Assembly (NCBI RefSeq): GCF_000243335.1
Contig: NZ_JH597773.1
Coordinates: forward strand, 1,915,550-1,979,549
DNA length: 64,000 nt
Source of the DNA: Leptonema illini DSM 21528
GTDB taxonomy: Bacteria; Spirochaetota; Leptospiria; Leptospirales; Leptonemataceae
Reading direction: 5' to 3'
Part shown: positions 11,459 to 19,339 of the stretch, one piece after another
Layout: each line of letters starts with the position of its first letter
Numbering within the stretch: position 1 is the first letter of the stretch
Translations under genes and position numbers: made by a program
Notes under the pieces: generated by a model
Databases searched by the model: none
Told to the model about the DNA's origin: nothing
Seen by the model: the letters and a program-made list of their open reading frames with translations, nothing else

Positions 11459-12718
11459 ATGCATCTTCCCGGTAATGATAAACTGGAGTTCCGCATCTCT
11501 CCGATGTTCCGGAACGTCGCTCTGGGCCTGATGGGCCTGGGCCTACTTCTGATCGCGTATCAGATCATCGCTCCCTGGCATGGCTCAGTTCCGCATGAGG
11601 AAGGCCATGGTTACAGCAATCCGCGTCTTTTCATGTCGATGAACCTGGCGCTTCTTGTCGGTATTCCCGTCGCCCTGGGCGGTATCTTCTTCACCGCGCT
11701 GCACCACCTTTCGGGTGCGGCATGGAGCACGACCGTCCGTCGCCTGTCCGAGTCCTTCTTCTGGTCTCTTCCGGTGCTTCTTGTCTTCCTGGCCGTCGTT
11801 CTCTTCGGCATGAAAGATGTGTTCCACCACTGGGCGACCTACGTTCCCGGTAGCGAACCGAAGGACGCGCTTCTCGAAGTGAAGGCAGCTTACCTGAACC
11901 AGACGTCCTTTATAATCAGGAACATCGTTATCTTCCTGATCTGGATCGGCTTCGGCTTCCTTTTCTGGAAGACCTCTGTAAAACAGGATGCTGACGGTGA
12001 GTTCAAGCATACGTCGCTTCTTGTGAAGCTCTCTGCCGGCTTCATGGTCGTCTTCGGACTGACGCTGTCGGTTTCGTCCTGGGACCTTGGCATGTCGGTG
12101 GAACCGCACTGGTTCTCGACGATGTGGGCGGTTTACTTCTTCACCGGCCTTGGACTGAGCGTCTTCGCCGCCATGATCCTGTGGATCTGGTATCTGAAGC
12201 GTGCCGGCTATGTTGCCGAATCCGTGAACACCGAGCATATCCATGACCTCGGCAAATGGCTGTGGGGCTTTACGGCCGGCTGGGCTTACATCGCCCTCGG
12301 TTCGCAGTTCCTTCTCATCTGGTATGCGCACATTCCCGAAGAGACGATCTTCTACCACACTCGTATGTATAACGACGATATGACCTACAACGCATGGGGT
12401 TTCATGTCGCTCGTCATCGTCATGCTGCGCTGGATTCTTCCTTTCTTCCTGCTGATCAAGCGGGAATGGAAGCGTAACCTGAACTGGCTGGCCATCAACG
12501 CCATCGTCGTTCTTGTCGGTCAGGTGCTCGATATGTACTGGGTGCTTTATCCGACGCTGGACGGCGGCCACTTCATCTGGCCTTCGATTCAGGAACTCGG
12601 ACCTCTGCTTCTGCTGGTCGGCGCCTTCATGCTGTCCACGGCATGGGGACTGAGCCGTGCGAAGCTGATCCCGGTTAAGGATCCGCGACTTGAAGAGTGC
12701 CTGCACTCCCATCATTGA
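11459..12718 (+). CDS. actF: Alternative Complex III subunit ActF, integral membrane protein
   Basis: 419 residues with about ten transmembrane helices and the ActC/ActF-type pattern, including the WDLGMSVEPHWFSTMWAVYFF segment here seen as SVEPHWFSTMWAVYFFTG. ActF is the second large membrane subunit of Alternative Complex III, homologous to ActC; it has no cofactor. It follows actE by 12 bp, with a ribosome-binding site AAGGAG before its ATG. Confidence 0.92.
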   Translation: MHLPGNDKLEFRISPMFRNVALGLMGLGLLLIAYQIIAPWHGSVPHEEGHGYSNPRLFMSMNLALLVGIPVALGGIFFTALHHLSGAAWSTTVRRLSESFFWSLPVLLVFLAVVLFGMKDVFHHWATYVPGSEPKDALLEVKAAYLNQTSFIIRNIVIFLIWIGFGFLFWKTSVKQDADGEFKHTSLLVKLSAGFMVVFGLTLSVSSWDLGMSVEPHWFSTMWAVYFFTGLGLSVFAAMILWIWYLKRAGYVAESVNTEHIHDLGKWLWGFTAGWAYIALGSQFLLIWYAHIPEETIFYHTRMYNDDMTYNAWGFMSLVIVMLRWILPFFLLIKREWKRNLNWLAINAIVVLVGQVLDMYWVLYPTLDGGHFIWPSIQELGPLLLLVGAFMLSTAWGLSRAKLIPVKDPRLEECLHSHH

Positions 12719-12735
12719 TCGAAGAAGAGGAACTC

Positions 12736-13668
12736 ATGAACTACAGGAATACGATCATCGGCAGCATGGCAACGATCGCCCTGCTTGCCTCGTGCAAGAA
12801 AGAGACTCCGATCTATGAAGCGACCGCAGAGGCACTTCACAACGGTTCTCTCTATTACAACGTTTCTGAGGCGAACTGTAAGTCCTGCCACGGAACGGAT
12901 TGGAACGGCAACGGGCCCGAGGCCCGTTCTCTGAAAGAACAGGGACTGGCCGTTCCCGATTTCACAGCCGCTCTGTCTCCCGACAAAACGGTGCTGGATT
13001 ATTTCAAGGCGATCACGATCGGCACCGAGAAAACGAAATCTCTGCCGTCGGCTCATGCCTACCAGAGCCATACGGACCGCTCTCGCTGGGCGATGGCGAA
13101 CTTCCTCTATTCGCTTGGCAAGCCGTCCTCTGACGAAGCTCGTCGCAAGACGGCAAGCGAAGCGGCTATGAAAGAGATTCAGGCCGCCTATTCGAATAGC
13201 CGTCGCTGGTATATGGGCGATAACAAGCCTTCAGCAGAAAGAGAAAAAGCGCCTGCTCTTGAGGCCCTTCTTTCGAAGGCCGGATTCACGCCGAGCAGCG
13301 AGATCTCCGTCGTTCCCGTTTCGGATTCGCGTCGCGAAGGCGCCTTTCATGCACAGGACAGCCAGGCAGAGGGATATGCTCTCTATAAAAGCAACTGCCA
13401 GTCCTGCCACGGCGTATTCGGCGAAGGCTCTCAGGGAGCCGTTCATCTCGGCGCCCTGCCCGGTGAAGGCGAAGGCAAAGGCGGCATTCCGCGCCTGAAG
13501 CCCGTTCATGCCTCCATCCGTGACCTGGCCGAGGTCGGCGCCCTTTCAGCCGGAGCTCTGAGCTCCGCACACAACGATAAGGATGCGTTCGGACAGAAGT
13601 CGCATGCTCTGACTGAAGAGCAGTGGGAGCTTCTGGCCGATTACATTAAATCCATCACCGGAAAGTAA
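12736..13668 (+). CDS. Diheme cytochrome c lipoprotein of the act operon
   Basis: 310 residues from the ATG at 12736, chosen because GAAGAGGAA lies just upstream and a lipoprotein signal peptide (lipobox LLASC, Cys 20) follows. Two cytochrome c domains are visible: CKSCH (Cys 48) and CQSCH (Cys 221), joined by a charged linker. A likely role is electron transfer in the periplasm between ActE and the next carriers. It lies 17 bp behind actF and 2 bp ahead of the CcoN-like gene, so it is certainly co-transcribed. I know no fixed name for it. Confidence 0.85.
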   Translation: MNYRNTIIGSMATIALLASCKKETPIYEATAEALHNGSLYYNVSEANCKSCHGTDWNGNGPEARSLKEQGLAVPDFTAALSPDKTVLDYFKAITIGTEKTKSLPSAHAYQSHTDRSRWAMANFLYSLGKPSSDEARRKTASEAAMKEIQAAYSNSRRWYMGDNKPSAEREKAPALEALLSKAGFTPSSEISVVPVSDSRREGAFHAQDSQAEGYALYKSNCQSCHGVFGEGSQGAVHLGALPGEGEGKGGIPRLKPVHASIRDLAEVGALSAGALSSAHNDKDAFGQKSHALTEEQWELLADYIKSITGK

Positions 13669-13670
13669 CC

Positions 13671-15077
13671 ATGATACAGACAGATCGTTATTCCAAATCC
13701 ATCGTGTATTTCAAGAACGCCGGTATCGTGTGGACCTTTCTCGGTCTTACAGCCGGACTGCTCAATGAAATGCAGATGATGTTCTCCGTTCCGGGCAGCG
13801 ATTCTCCGCTCTCATACGGCCTTCTCAAGGCCATCGCTGCCAATATGACCATCTTCGGCGGTTTTCTGTCGTTCTTCCTGGCCTATGCTCTGCGCATTCT
13901 GAATGCAGAAGGCGGCAAGCAGAAGATTGATATGATCGCCCGTGTGTCGTTCTTCCTTCTTCAGATCGGTCTGGGCATCGGTCTTGTGTTCATCGCCGCC
14001 GGTTATGCCGACGGTCGTGAATACGGCGAGATGAACTTCCACACCGACAACATGATCCTGCTTTCAATCGCCATCGTGCTGGGCCTTTCGATCTTCAATC
14101 TGAACGGACAGAAGCTCTCTGCTGCCGCTCAATTCCAGCTTGTGACGCTTTCGGGCATGGTCGTCTCGTTCTTTCTCGGCAACTTCGGATTCCCGAATTC
14201 GCTGATTACGGCCGTCGCTCCGACGTCGGGCATCCAGGACGCCGTCGTGCAGGAATACTACCGCATGGCCGTGCTGATGTTCTTCGTCTATCTGCCGCTT
14301 CTCACCATCCTGTATCAGGCTGTGCCCGAGAAGTTCGGCGTTGAGATTCAGAGCCAGCCTGCCGTGCGCTTCCAGCTGCTTGTGTCGATTCTCTTTATTC
14401 CGCTTGCCGGCGCCGGAGCGCTTCTCTACTCCGTTGCTCCGCAAACGCTGCAGATCCTCGGCGCCTACACGTCGGCAGCCCTTGCCGTCTCTGTCGCTGC
14501 CGGAACGGTGAATCTTCATCAGAGTTTCAAGGCCGCTGCAGGCACAGCCTCTGACGGCGTTGTGGCAGCGATCCGACTGGGCGGTACGTTCCTGACGCTG
14601 ATCACGGTGCTGCAGTTCGTTACCCGACTGCCCTTTGCAAAACACTATCTGCAGTATACGGCATGGAACGACGCCGATCCGTTCTTCACCGCCACGACGG
14701 CCGGTCTGATCGTGCTCTTTGTAGCGGCGGCGATGATCTCGTCGAACGGCAAAAACGGTCCTTCGGGCTGGGTGCTGGCCGTGCTCTCGACGGGCGTGCT
14801 TCTGATTCTTCCGGTTACGCTGATCCAGGGCCTGCTTGAAGGCATGGCCGCTCTTGGTATGACCGAAGACGGAGCCGCTCTGAAGAATCCGTCCTGGGCA
14901 GCCGTTTCGACGGTCAGCTCCTTTGTAAAAGGCGGAACCGCTCTTCAATACGTCGCCTCGCTGAACGGAGTGATCCTGCTTGCGAAGCTTCTGATCTTTG
15001 TCGCCTTCTTCCCCATTATGGGATCGTTCTTTGAAGAAGGCGATGCCGCTCTCACAGCTGAGAGCAAGGCAGCTTGA
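13671..15077 (+). CDS. CcoN-like cbb3 oxidase subunit I homologue lacking all haem and copper ligands
   Basis: 468 residues, about twelve transmembrane helices. Its neighbours (ccoO, ccoP-like) and local alignments place it with cbb3 subunit I: LLKAIAANMTIF matches the RPLHTNAVIF helix, QEYYRMAV the QWWWGHNAV helix, LAGAGALLYSVAP the AGPHHLLYTALP helix, and YTAWNDADPFF the YTDWTIGHVH helix. Every ligand is replaced: low-spin haem His by Ala56 and Phe338, CuB His by Arg198, Gly249 and Ala250, haem b3 His by Asp336; the cross-linked Tyr is Ile243. The protein has only three histidines (124, 283, 325). It cannot reduce oxygen. A structural scaffold for the adjacent cytochromes is my inference. 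Confidence 0.85.
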   Translation: MIQTDRYSKSIVYFKNAGIVWTFLGLTAGLLNEMQMMFSVPGSDSPLSYGLLKAIAANMTIFGGFLSFFLAYALRILNAEGGKQKIDMIARVSFFLLQIGLGIGLVFIAAGYADGREYGEMNFHTDNMILLSIAIVLGLSIFNLNGQKLSAAAQFQLVTLSGMVVSFFLGNFGFPNSLITAVAPTSGIQDAVVQEYYRMAVLMFFVYLPLLTILYQAVPEKFGVEIQSQPAVRFQLLVSILFIPLAGAGALLYSVAPQTLQILGAYTSAALAVSVAAGTVNLHQSFKAAAGTASDGVVAAIRLGGTFLTLITVLQFVTRLPFAKHYLQYTAWNDADPFFTATTAGLIVLFVAAAMISSNGKNGPSGWVLAVLSTGVLLILPVTLIQGLLEGMAALGMTEDGAALKNPSWAAVSTVSSFVKGGTALQYVASLNGVILLAKLLIFVAFFPIMGSFFEEGDAALTAESKAA

Positions 15078-15088
15078 GGGAGAAACAC

Positions 15089-15733
15089 ATGAAATCGATC
15101 TTTGAAAATCCCATCAAACTGGTCGGTGCGACGATCGTTCTCTCTGTCGCATCGTTTGCAGCCGTCGCTGTGCTGCCCTTCTGCGGACTCGATCTGCACG
15201 GAGCGCATGCACATACGCAGGCGCCCGAAGATCCGCTTGTTCTGAAAGGACATGAGGTTTACTACGAAGCCGGATGCCAGAGCTGCCATACGCAGAACAT
15301 CCGCCCGTTCAAGGCTGAGGTCGTGCGTTTCACAAACGTCGAGAAATACGCGAATACCTACAGCGCCGATGCGAAAGAACTCGTATTCTTCACGCCTTCG
15401 GTGATGGGCAGCCGCCGCATCGGACCGGACCTTTCTGCCGCCGCATCAAAATACACGAAGGAAGGCCTGACCGAGCTGCTACAGAGCAAAGAAGGCCTTC
15501 ATAGCTTCACGCATCTCTTTGCCGGCGAAGAGGCCGGTGGAAGCATGCAGCCTCTGCGTATGTCGTGGAAGATCCGCTGGATGATGAATGCCGGTATTCC
15601 CTTCTCTGATCCGTATCAGCGCGGCGTATTCGACCGACTTGACGAGTCCACCCGCGGCGACGCCCTTGTAGCCTATCTGCTCTTCCTCGGAAAGCGGAAC
15701 CTGTCCTACGAGTCGCAGTTCTACAAACAATAA
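15089..15733 (+). CDS. ccoO: CcoO-type membrane-anchored monohaem cytochrome c
   Basis: 214 residues from the ATG at 15089, preferred over a TTG at 15074 because GAGGGAGA lies before it. One N-terminal membrane helix (about 10-31) precedes a cytochrome domain with the CcoO signature GCQSCHTQNIRPFKAEV (Cys 63) and VMGSRRIGPDLS, and Met-containing GGSMQPLRMSW where CcoO has its axial Met. In cbb3 oxidases CcoO feeds electrons to CcoN. Here the partner CcoN-like protein has no cofactors, so electrons must pass elsewhere. It begins 11 bp after that gene. Confidence 0.88.
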   Translation: MKSIFENPIKLVGATIVLSVASFAAVAVLPFCGLDLHGAHAHTQAPEDPLVLKGHEVYYEAGCQSCHTQNIRPFKAEVVRFTNVEKYANTYSADAKELVFFTPSVMGSRRIGPDLSAAASKYTKEGLTELLQSKEGLHSFTHLFAGEEAGGSMQPLRMSWKIRWMMNAGIPFSDPYQRGVFDRLDESTRGDALVAYLLFLGKRNLSYESQFYKQ

Positions 15734-15745
15734 GAGGAAGCGAAT

Positions 15746-16252
15746 ATGTCTGAGCATAACAACAATCCTGAAACTAAGTCGACTCCGGGCTGGGTCGCTT
15801 ACCTCTTCTCTCTCGTTCTGGTCATCGGTATCGGTGCGACCATCTATCAGGTGGGATTCCGCGCACAGAGCCGCCAGAGCATGATTCGCGAAGAGATGGG
15901 AACGGAAACGATCAAACCGACGATTGAGATCATTCCCGTGCGTGACGCGAAGGCGATCGCAAACGGGGAGGCCACTTACAAGCGTGCCTGCTTCGCCTGC
16001 CACGGAATGGATCTTGAGGGCGGCGTCGGCCCGAACCTGAAAGACACGGAATGGTATCATCCGCCGTCCAAAGAGACGAACCTCTACAAGCTCGTTTCTA
16101 CGGGCATCTCGGGTGCACAGGCCGTTAAGGGCGTACCGATGCCTCCGAAGGGCGGCGCTGCAATTTCGGGCATCGAGGTCTGGGAGGTTATCTACTATCT
16201 TTCCAGCCGTAACCCCTCGATTGAAAAAGACGCCGTTTCAAACGTGAAGTAA
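15746..16252 (+). CDS. CcoP-like membrane-anchored cytochrome c with one haem
   Basis: 168 residues. Residues 14-36 (PGWVAYLFSLVLVIGIGATIY) form one membrane helix preceded by a short hydrophilic N-terminus, as in CcoP. A single cytochrome domain follows, with CFACH (Cys 82) and a late GVPMPPKGG with the axial Met. CcoP of true cbb3 oxidases has two haems, so this is a half-length version. It is the last gene of the operon, with a terminator 25 bp downstream. Likely a periplasmic-facing electron carrier. Confidence 0.8.
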   Translation: MSEHNNNPETKSTPGWVAYLFSLVLVIGIGATIYQVGFRAQSRQSMIREEMGTETIKPTIEIIPVRDAKAIANGEATYKRACFACHGMDLEGGVGPNLKDTEWYHPPSKETNLYKLVSTGISGAQAVKGVPMPPKGGAAISGIEVWEVIYYLSSRNPSIEKDAVSNVK

Positions 16253-16276
16253 GCGACGTTCGACCTTTTTATCTGG

Positions 16277-16307
16277 AAAAAGCCGGGTGATAAGCCCGGC
16301 TTTTTTT
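16277..16307 (+). terminator. Intrinsic terminator of the act-cco operon
   Basis: AAAAAGCCGGG (16277-16287), a 7-nt loop, then CCCGGCT running into seven T residues (16301-16307). A stem of seven strong pairs plus the T-run is a standard Rho-independent terminator and defines the 3' end of the ten-gene operon. The A-run on the other side would let it act weakly in the opposite direction as well. Confidence 0.93.
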
Positions 16308-16377
16308 ACTTTGAGGGGTTAGGACGGCTCGGTATCAAATTGTTTTTAAATTCCCGCCAGCGAACGTGAAAAGCCGA

Positions 16378-17496
16378 TCACATCTCAAACGGAATAAACT
16401 CGTGGGGGCCGTAGACCTCGGCTCGCAGATCATCCAGCATACCGTACATCTCCCAGGCGTCCTGAGCGCGCTGCATGGGGCTTTCTTTTAAGAAGAATCT
16501 GATGAAGCGCTGTATGCGTTCATCGACTTCGGCCGGCATCTCAGCCGTCTCGGGATTCCCGCCCAGAGCATAGACCATACAGCGAGCGGCCGAGAACAGA
16601 TCAGAGGAAGGTAGAGGCGGCTTCTTTTCAGCAACCTCGGGAGCGCTGTATTTCTCGTTCAGGATGCGAAACCCCTGCCCGGTCGATGCAGGCTTGTAGA
16701 TCGAGCACGTCCAGTCGATCAACCATACGTTATGATCTGAGGGCCGTATCATAATATGAGCGGGATCGACGTTGCCGTGCAGAATGCCCTGACTGTGCGC
16801 ATAGCCGAGCACCGATAGCAAACGCCGGAACAGCCAGATGATATGCCGCGGTGGGATGCCCTTCACGTATTTCTCGCGCACGGAATGCAGGTCATAGCCG
16901 TCGATGCGGCGCATCACAAGGCCGATGCGGCCGTCGTCGGTCCGGAAATCATCCATGAGCACGGGCAGATGCTTCGTCTGCACCCCTTCGCCGGCATGAA
17001 GCAGCTTGATGATACGCGCTTCGTTTTGCATGAGATCGTTATCCGCCGGATCTTCGACCAGCTTGATGACGATCTTTGCCGCCTCGCCCTCGCCTTCTTC
17101 GCATACTCCCTCGAATACCGTAGCAAGATCACCCTGTGCCAGCGCCTTCTCGATACGATAGTGCCGTCGCGTCGTCGCAATTGAAGCGGCGGAATTCGCC
17201 TCGGCGCCTCGCTGCGGAGCCCTGCCGTATTCGCCCGACTGAACCTTGCTCAGGGCCTGCTCATAGAATGCTTGCAGTAAGGCATGCGCCTCTGTTGCCA
17301 GCTCCTTTGCATCGGCATCACCGGGATACAGATCGGGATCGGTCAGCTGACTCAGGCGCAGGAAGGTCTTTTTAATCGTCGCTCGCAACTCGTCGCTCGA
17401 CGTTCCGGCAGCCGGGATTCCAAAGACATCTTCTGTGCGCACCGCATCCTTGAGCGATGCAAGCACCTGATTTAATTCTGCAATTACGGAAGGCAT
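16378..17496 (-). CDS. Protein kinase-like pseudokinase with helical N-terminal domain
   Basis: 372 residues. Residues 35-85 are helical and weakly recall a J-domain (helix, then TDPDLYPGD where HPD would be). Residues 112-345 are a kinase fold: VIK with Lys145, Glu159 in the C-helix, and MRRIDGYDL at the hinge. The catalytic loop reads HGNVDPAHIMI instead of HRDxKxxN, so the catalytic Asp is Asn242, and DFG is DWT (Asp261). Loss of the HRD Asp suggests no ordinary phosphotransfer; ATP or client binding remains possible. No transmembrane segment. It faces the act operon tail to tail. Confidence 0.78.
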   Translation of the reverse strand: MPSVIAELNQVLASLKDAVRTEDVFGIPAAGTSSDELRATIKKTFLRLSQLTDPDLYPGDADAKELATEAHALLQAFYEQALSKVQSGEYGRAPQRGAEANSAASIATTRRHYRIEKALAQGDLATVFEGVCEEGEGEAAKIVIKLVEDPADNDLMQNEARIIKLLHAGEGVQTKHLPVLMDDFRTDDGRIGLVMRRIDGYDLHSVREKYVKGIPPRHIIWLFRRLLSVLGYAHSQGILHGNVDPAHIMIRPSDHNVWLIDWTCSIYKPASTGQGFRILNEKYSAPEVAEKKPPLPSSDLFSAARCMVYALGGNPETAEMPAEVDERIQRFIRFFLKESPMQRAQDAWEMYGMLDDLRAEVYGPHEFIPFEM

Positions 17497-17569
17497 CCCA
17501 TAGGCTGTGATGCCGGCCAGAGGCTGTCAATCGGGAATTGGAGAGGGCGGCGGCGGAAAAAGCTGCAGA

Positions 17570-17977
17570 CTACTCTTTCAGAAGAATGCAGGCTCCAACA
17601 TGACGCTGCTCCCAGGTATCACCATTTTTTTGCGTCCATACACTCGTACCCTGAGATGTTCTGATATGCATGAACATTCCCTGTGTCATCATTGTGAATG
17701 AAAAAGGCTGAGCCTTCTTCAAGACGGGAAAGGCCACCCATGGGCCATCGACCACCGTTAGATAGAGAAGATTCCCCTGCACCCTTGCCTCTGCCAGGGT
17801 ATTACAGGCATCGTACGAATACGAATGAGCAGTTCCGGGAGAATATCGGTACCCGTGAGATCGTGAGTAGTAATAGTGGTAATCGTACGATGTATGTCGA
17901 AAGTTAGGAGAGCTACACCCAACAAGAATTAGACTGACGCTCAACAACAGGAAGACTATCCGTCGCAATACTGGCAT
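17570..17977 (-). CDS. Small lipoprotein, unknown function
   Basis: 135 residues. A signal peptide ends in the lipobox LVGC (Cys 21), followed by a Tyr/Ser/His-rich stretch (about 28-57) and a compact C-terminal part with GPWVAFPVL and WEQRHVGAC. AGGAGA lies before the ATG. I do not recognise a family. It is the last of three minus-strand genes for envelope proteins (17570-19260). Confidence 0.7.
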   Translation of the reverse strand: MPVLRRIVFLLLSVSLILVGCSSPNFRHTSYDYHYYYSRSHGYRYSPGTAHSYSYDACNTLAEARVQGNLLYLTVVDGPWVAFPVLKKAQPFSFTMMTQGMFMHIRTSQGTSVWTQKNGDTWEQRHVGACILLKE

Positions 17978-18009
17978 TTCTTTCTCCTGATATGATTTGA
18001 AATTGCAAC

Positions 18010-18053
18010 CCCCTTCTAAGAAGGGGTGACCGACCCCGCGCTCGTACGGGTCA
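18010..18053. repeat. Two consecutive intergenic hairpins
   Basis: CCCCTTCT-A-AGAAGGGG (18010-18026) is a perfect 8-bp inverted repeat. Next to it GTGACC and GGTCAC (18026-18053) pair around a GC-rich loop. They lie between two minus-strand genes, the second hairpin including the stop of the 198-residue gene. Neither has a T-run on the minus strand, so if they end transcription it is not by the simple intrinsic route. Confidence 0.45.
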
Positions 18054-18647
18054 CTTCTTCTTTCTAATCTCGCTCACGTCATCCATCATCCGGAAGAATC
18101 TCTTATAGAAGTCCGCAGCCGTATAGCCTATGAAGAGGTACAGCGCCACGATCGGAATAATGATCAATACCATCAGCCATCCGAAACGGCCGGCAAACGA
18201 GCCGATGTAGGGCATGGCCTGAAGAGCGGCGGAACCGATAGGGCTTTTGATCACGATAAGACTGAGTATGCCGGCAATCGCACCGAAGCCAAGCAAGCTC
18301 ATAGCCGTCACCTCAACGATTACGATCCATACCGAGTAGAAAATGGAATAGAATACTCCGCCTTTGTTCACATCGAGCTGCAGAATATCAGAGGATCGAA
18401 TCCAGAGAATAGACGCACTGAGCACAAAGATCAGGAAAAGTCCGATTGCGCCCACGACGACGACAAGAAAGGCAATAGCAGGCGCCTCGCCAGTCAATTT
18501 CGATAGAGCGGCTATCGGTACAACAAACGCTATGATCAACCAGAACGCCGCGACCACTCGCAGGCCCCATCCAAATAGCTGTTTCCAGTACTGTCCCTTT
18601 TCAAGGTCATGCAACACCGGCTTCAAGAACAAAAGTCTTTCGAACAT
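18051..18647 (-). CDS. Four-helix inner-membrane protein, unknown function
   Basis: 198 residues with four clear hydrophobic helices (about 27-50, 57-82, 100-130, 155-180) and a charged cytoplasmic tail ending RKKK. An amphipathic N-terminus with KPVLHDLEKGQYWKQLF precedes helix one. I do not recognise a family. It is 25 bp downstream of the lipoprotein at 18673-19260 and may be co-transcribed with it. Confidence 0.7.
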   Translation of the reverse strand: MFERLLFLKPVLHDLEKGQYWKQLFGWGLRVVAAFWLIIAFVVPIAALSKLTGEAPAIAFLVVVVGAIGLFLIFVLSASILWIRSSDILQLDVNKGGVFYSIFYSVWIVIVEVTAMSLLGFGAIAGILSLIVIKSPIGSAALQAMPYIGSFAGRFGWLMVLIIIPIVALYLFIGYTAADFYKRFFRMMDDVSEIRKKK

Positions 18648-18672
18648 ATCAACCCTCTCTATTTTTCAATCT

Positions 18673-19260
18673 TCATTTTTTTATCGATCTCAGGTAAGCT
18701 CGCTCGCTGTCGATGTCTCGCAGATGATCGAATAACGTCTCGTATTCATCAAGCTGCTCGTCAGAGAGAACCTTCTCTCTGACGGACTCGCGGAAGTCTT
18801 TATCCTTCCCCAGTTCATCAACATGATTCTTGTATTCGATATAGTCGACGTCGGTACGCGGATAGCGAAACCTGCCAATAAAACGCATATACGTACCGGC
18901 CTGGTACCCTCTGATCACCGCCGGCATCGAATAAGAACTCACGGCGGCCAGAGTAAACGGCTGAACATCGCCTCCCGGATCGGCCCGGACAAGCTGCTCG
19001 GCCATGGCTTTCAGCTCATCAATGGCAACAACAAGCATGGCGGCTTCGCGCGGGCTGAGGTCGCCCGGCTCCTTGCTGCCGATCATCTTCATGTACACAA
19101 CTTCGTCTGCGGGCATCTTACCAAGAAGCGCCAGGACACGCTTTGCCAGTTCGGCCTCGGGTGGTCGTTCGCTACAGCCCAGCGCGGCCAATGAGAAGAG
19201 GAAGGCAACGGATCCGCATCTCAGCAATGAATTCGTTGCAAAAACTTTTTCTATAAACAT
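18673..19260 (-). CDS. Lipoprotein, unknown function, behind a regulatory palindrome
   Basis: 195 residues. A signal peptide ends in the lipobox AALGC (Cys 29). The mature part is mostly helical and charged, with MPADEVVYMKMIGSKEPGDL and a C-terminal acidic-basic helix. No family recognised. The palindrome at 19298-19317 lies 37 bp upstream of the ATG. The likely -10 falls about 10 bp before the start codon, so either the leader is very short or a later start is used. It is the first gene of the 17570-19260 group. Confidence 0.7.
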   Translation of the reverse strand: MFIEKVFATNSLLRCGSVAFLFSLAALGCSERPPEAELAKRVLALLGKMPADEVVYMKMIGSKEPGDLSPREAAMLVVAIDELKAMAEQLVRADPGGDVQPFTLAAVSSYSMPAVIRGYQAGTYMRFIGRFRYPRTDVDYIEYKNHVDELGKDKDFRESVREKVLSDEQLDEYETLFDHLRDIDSERAYLRSIKK

Positions 19261-19297
19261 CGCAGATTGTTGGATATCATAGATTTTTCTGAATGCA

Positions 19298-19317
19298 AAT
19301 ACTCAAAATGGAGTATT
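19298..19317 (-). promoter_or_regulatory. 20-bp palindromic operator, site A
   Basis: AATACTC-AAAATG-GAGTATT, an inverted repeat with 7-bp arms and a 6-bp centre. On the minus strand a TTGCAT (-35-like) starts within its last bases, followed by TATCCA at 16-bp spacing. The same arms recur at 21018, 24304 and 25134. Confidence 0.7.
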
Positions 19318-19339
19318 TTTCGCTTTCCGGCAGATGCAA

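Noticed and set aside
13671-16252. Functional cbb3 oxidase (ccoNOP)
   Set aside because: All haem and CuB ligands of subunit I are missing and CcoP has one haem.
19298-19324. AATACTC palindromes with following T-run read as plus-strand terminators
   Set aside because: They lie upstream of minus-strand genes with -35 and -10 elements right after them, and recur with the same spacing.
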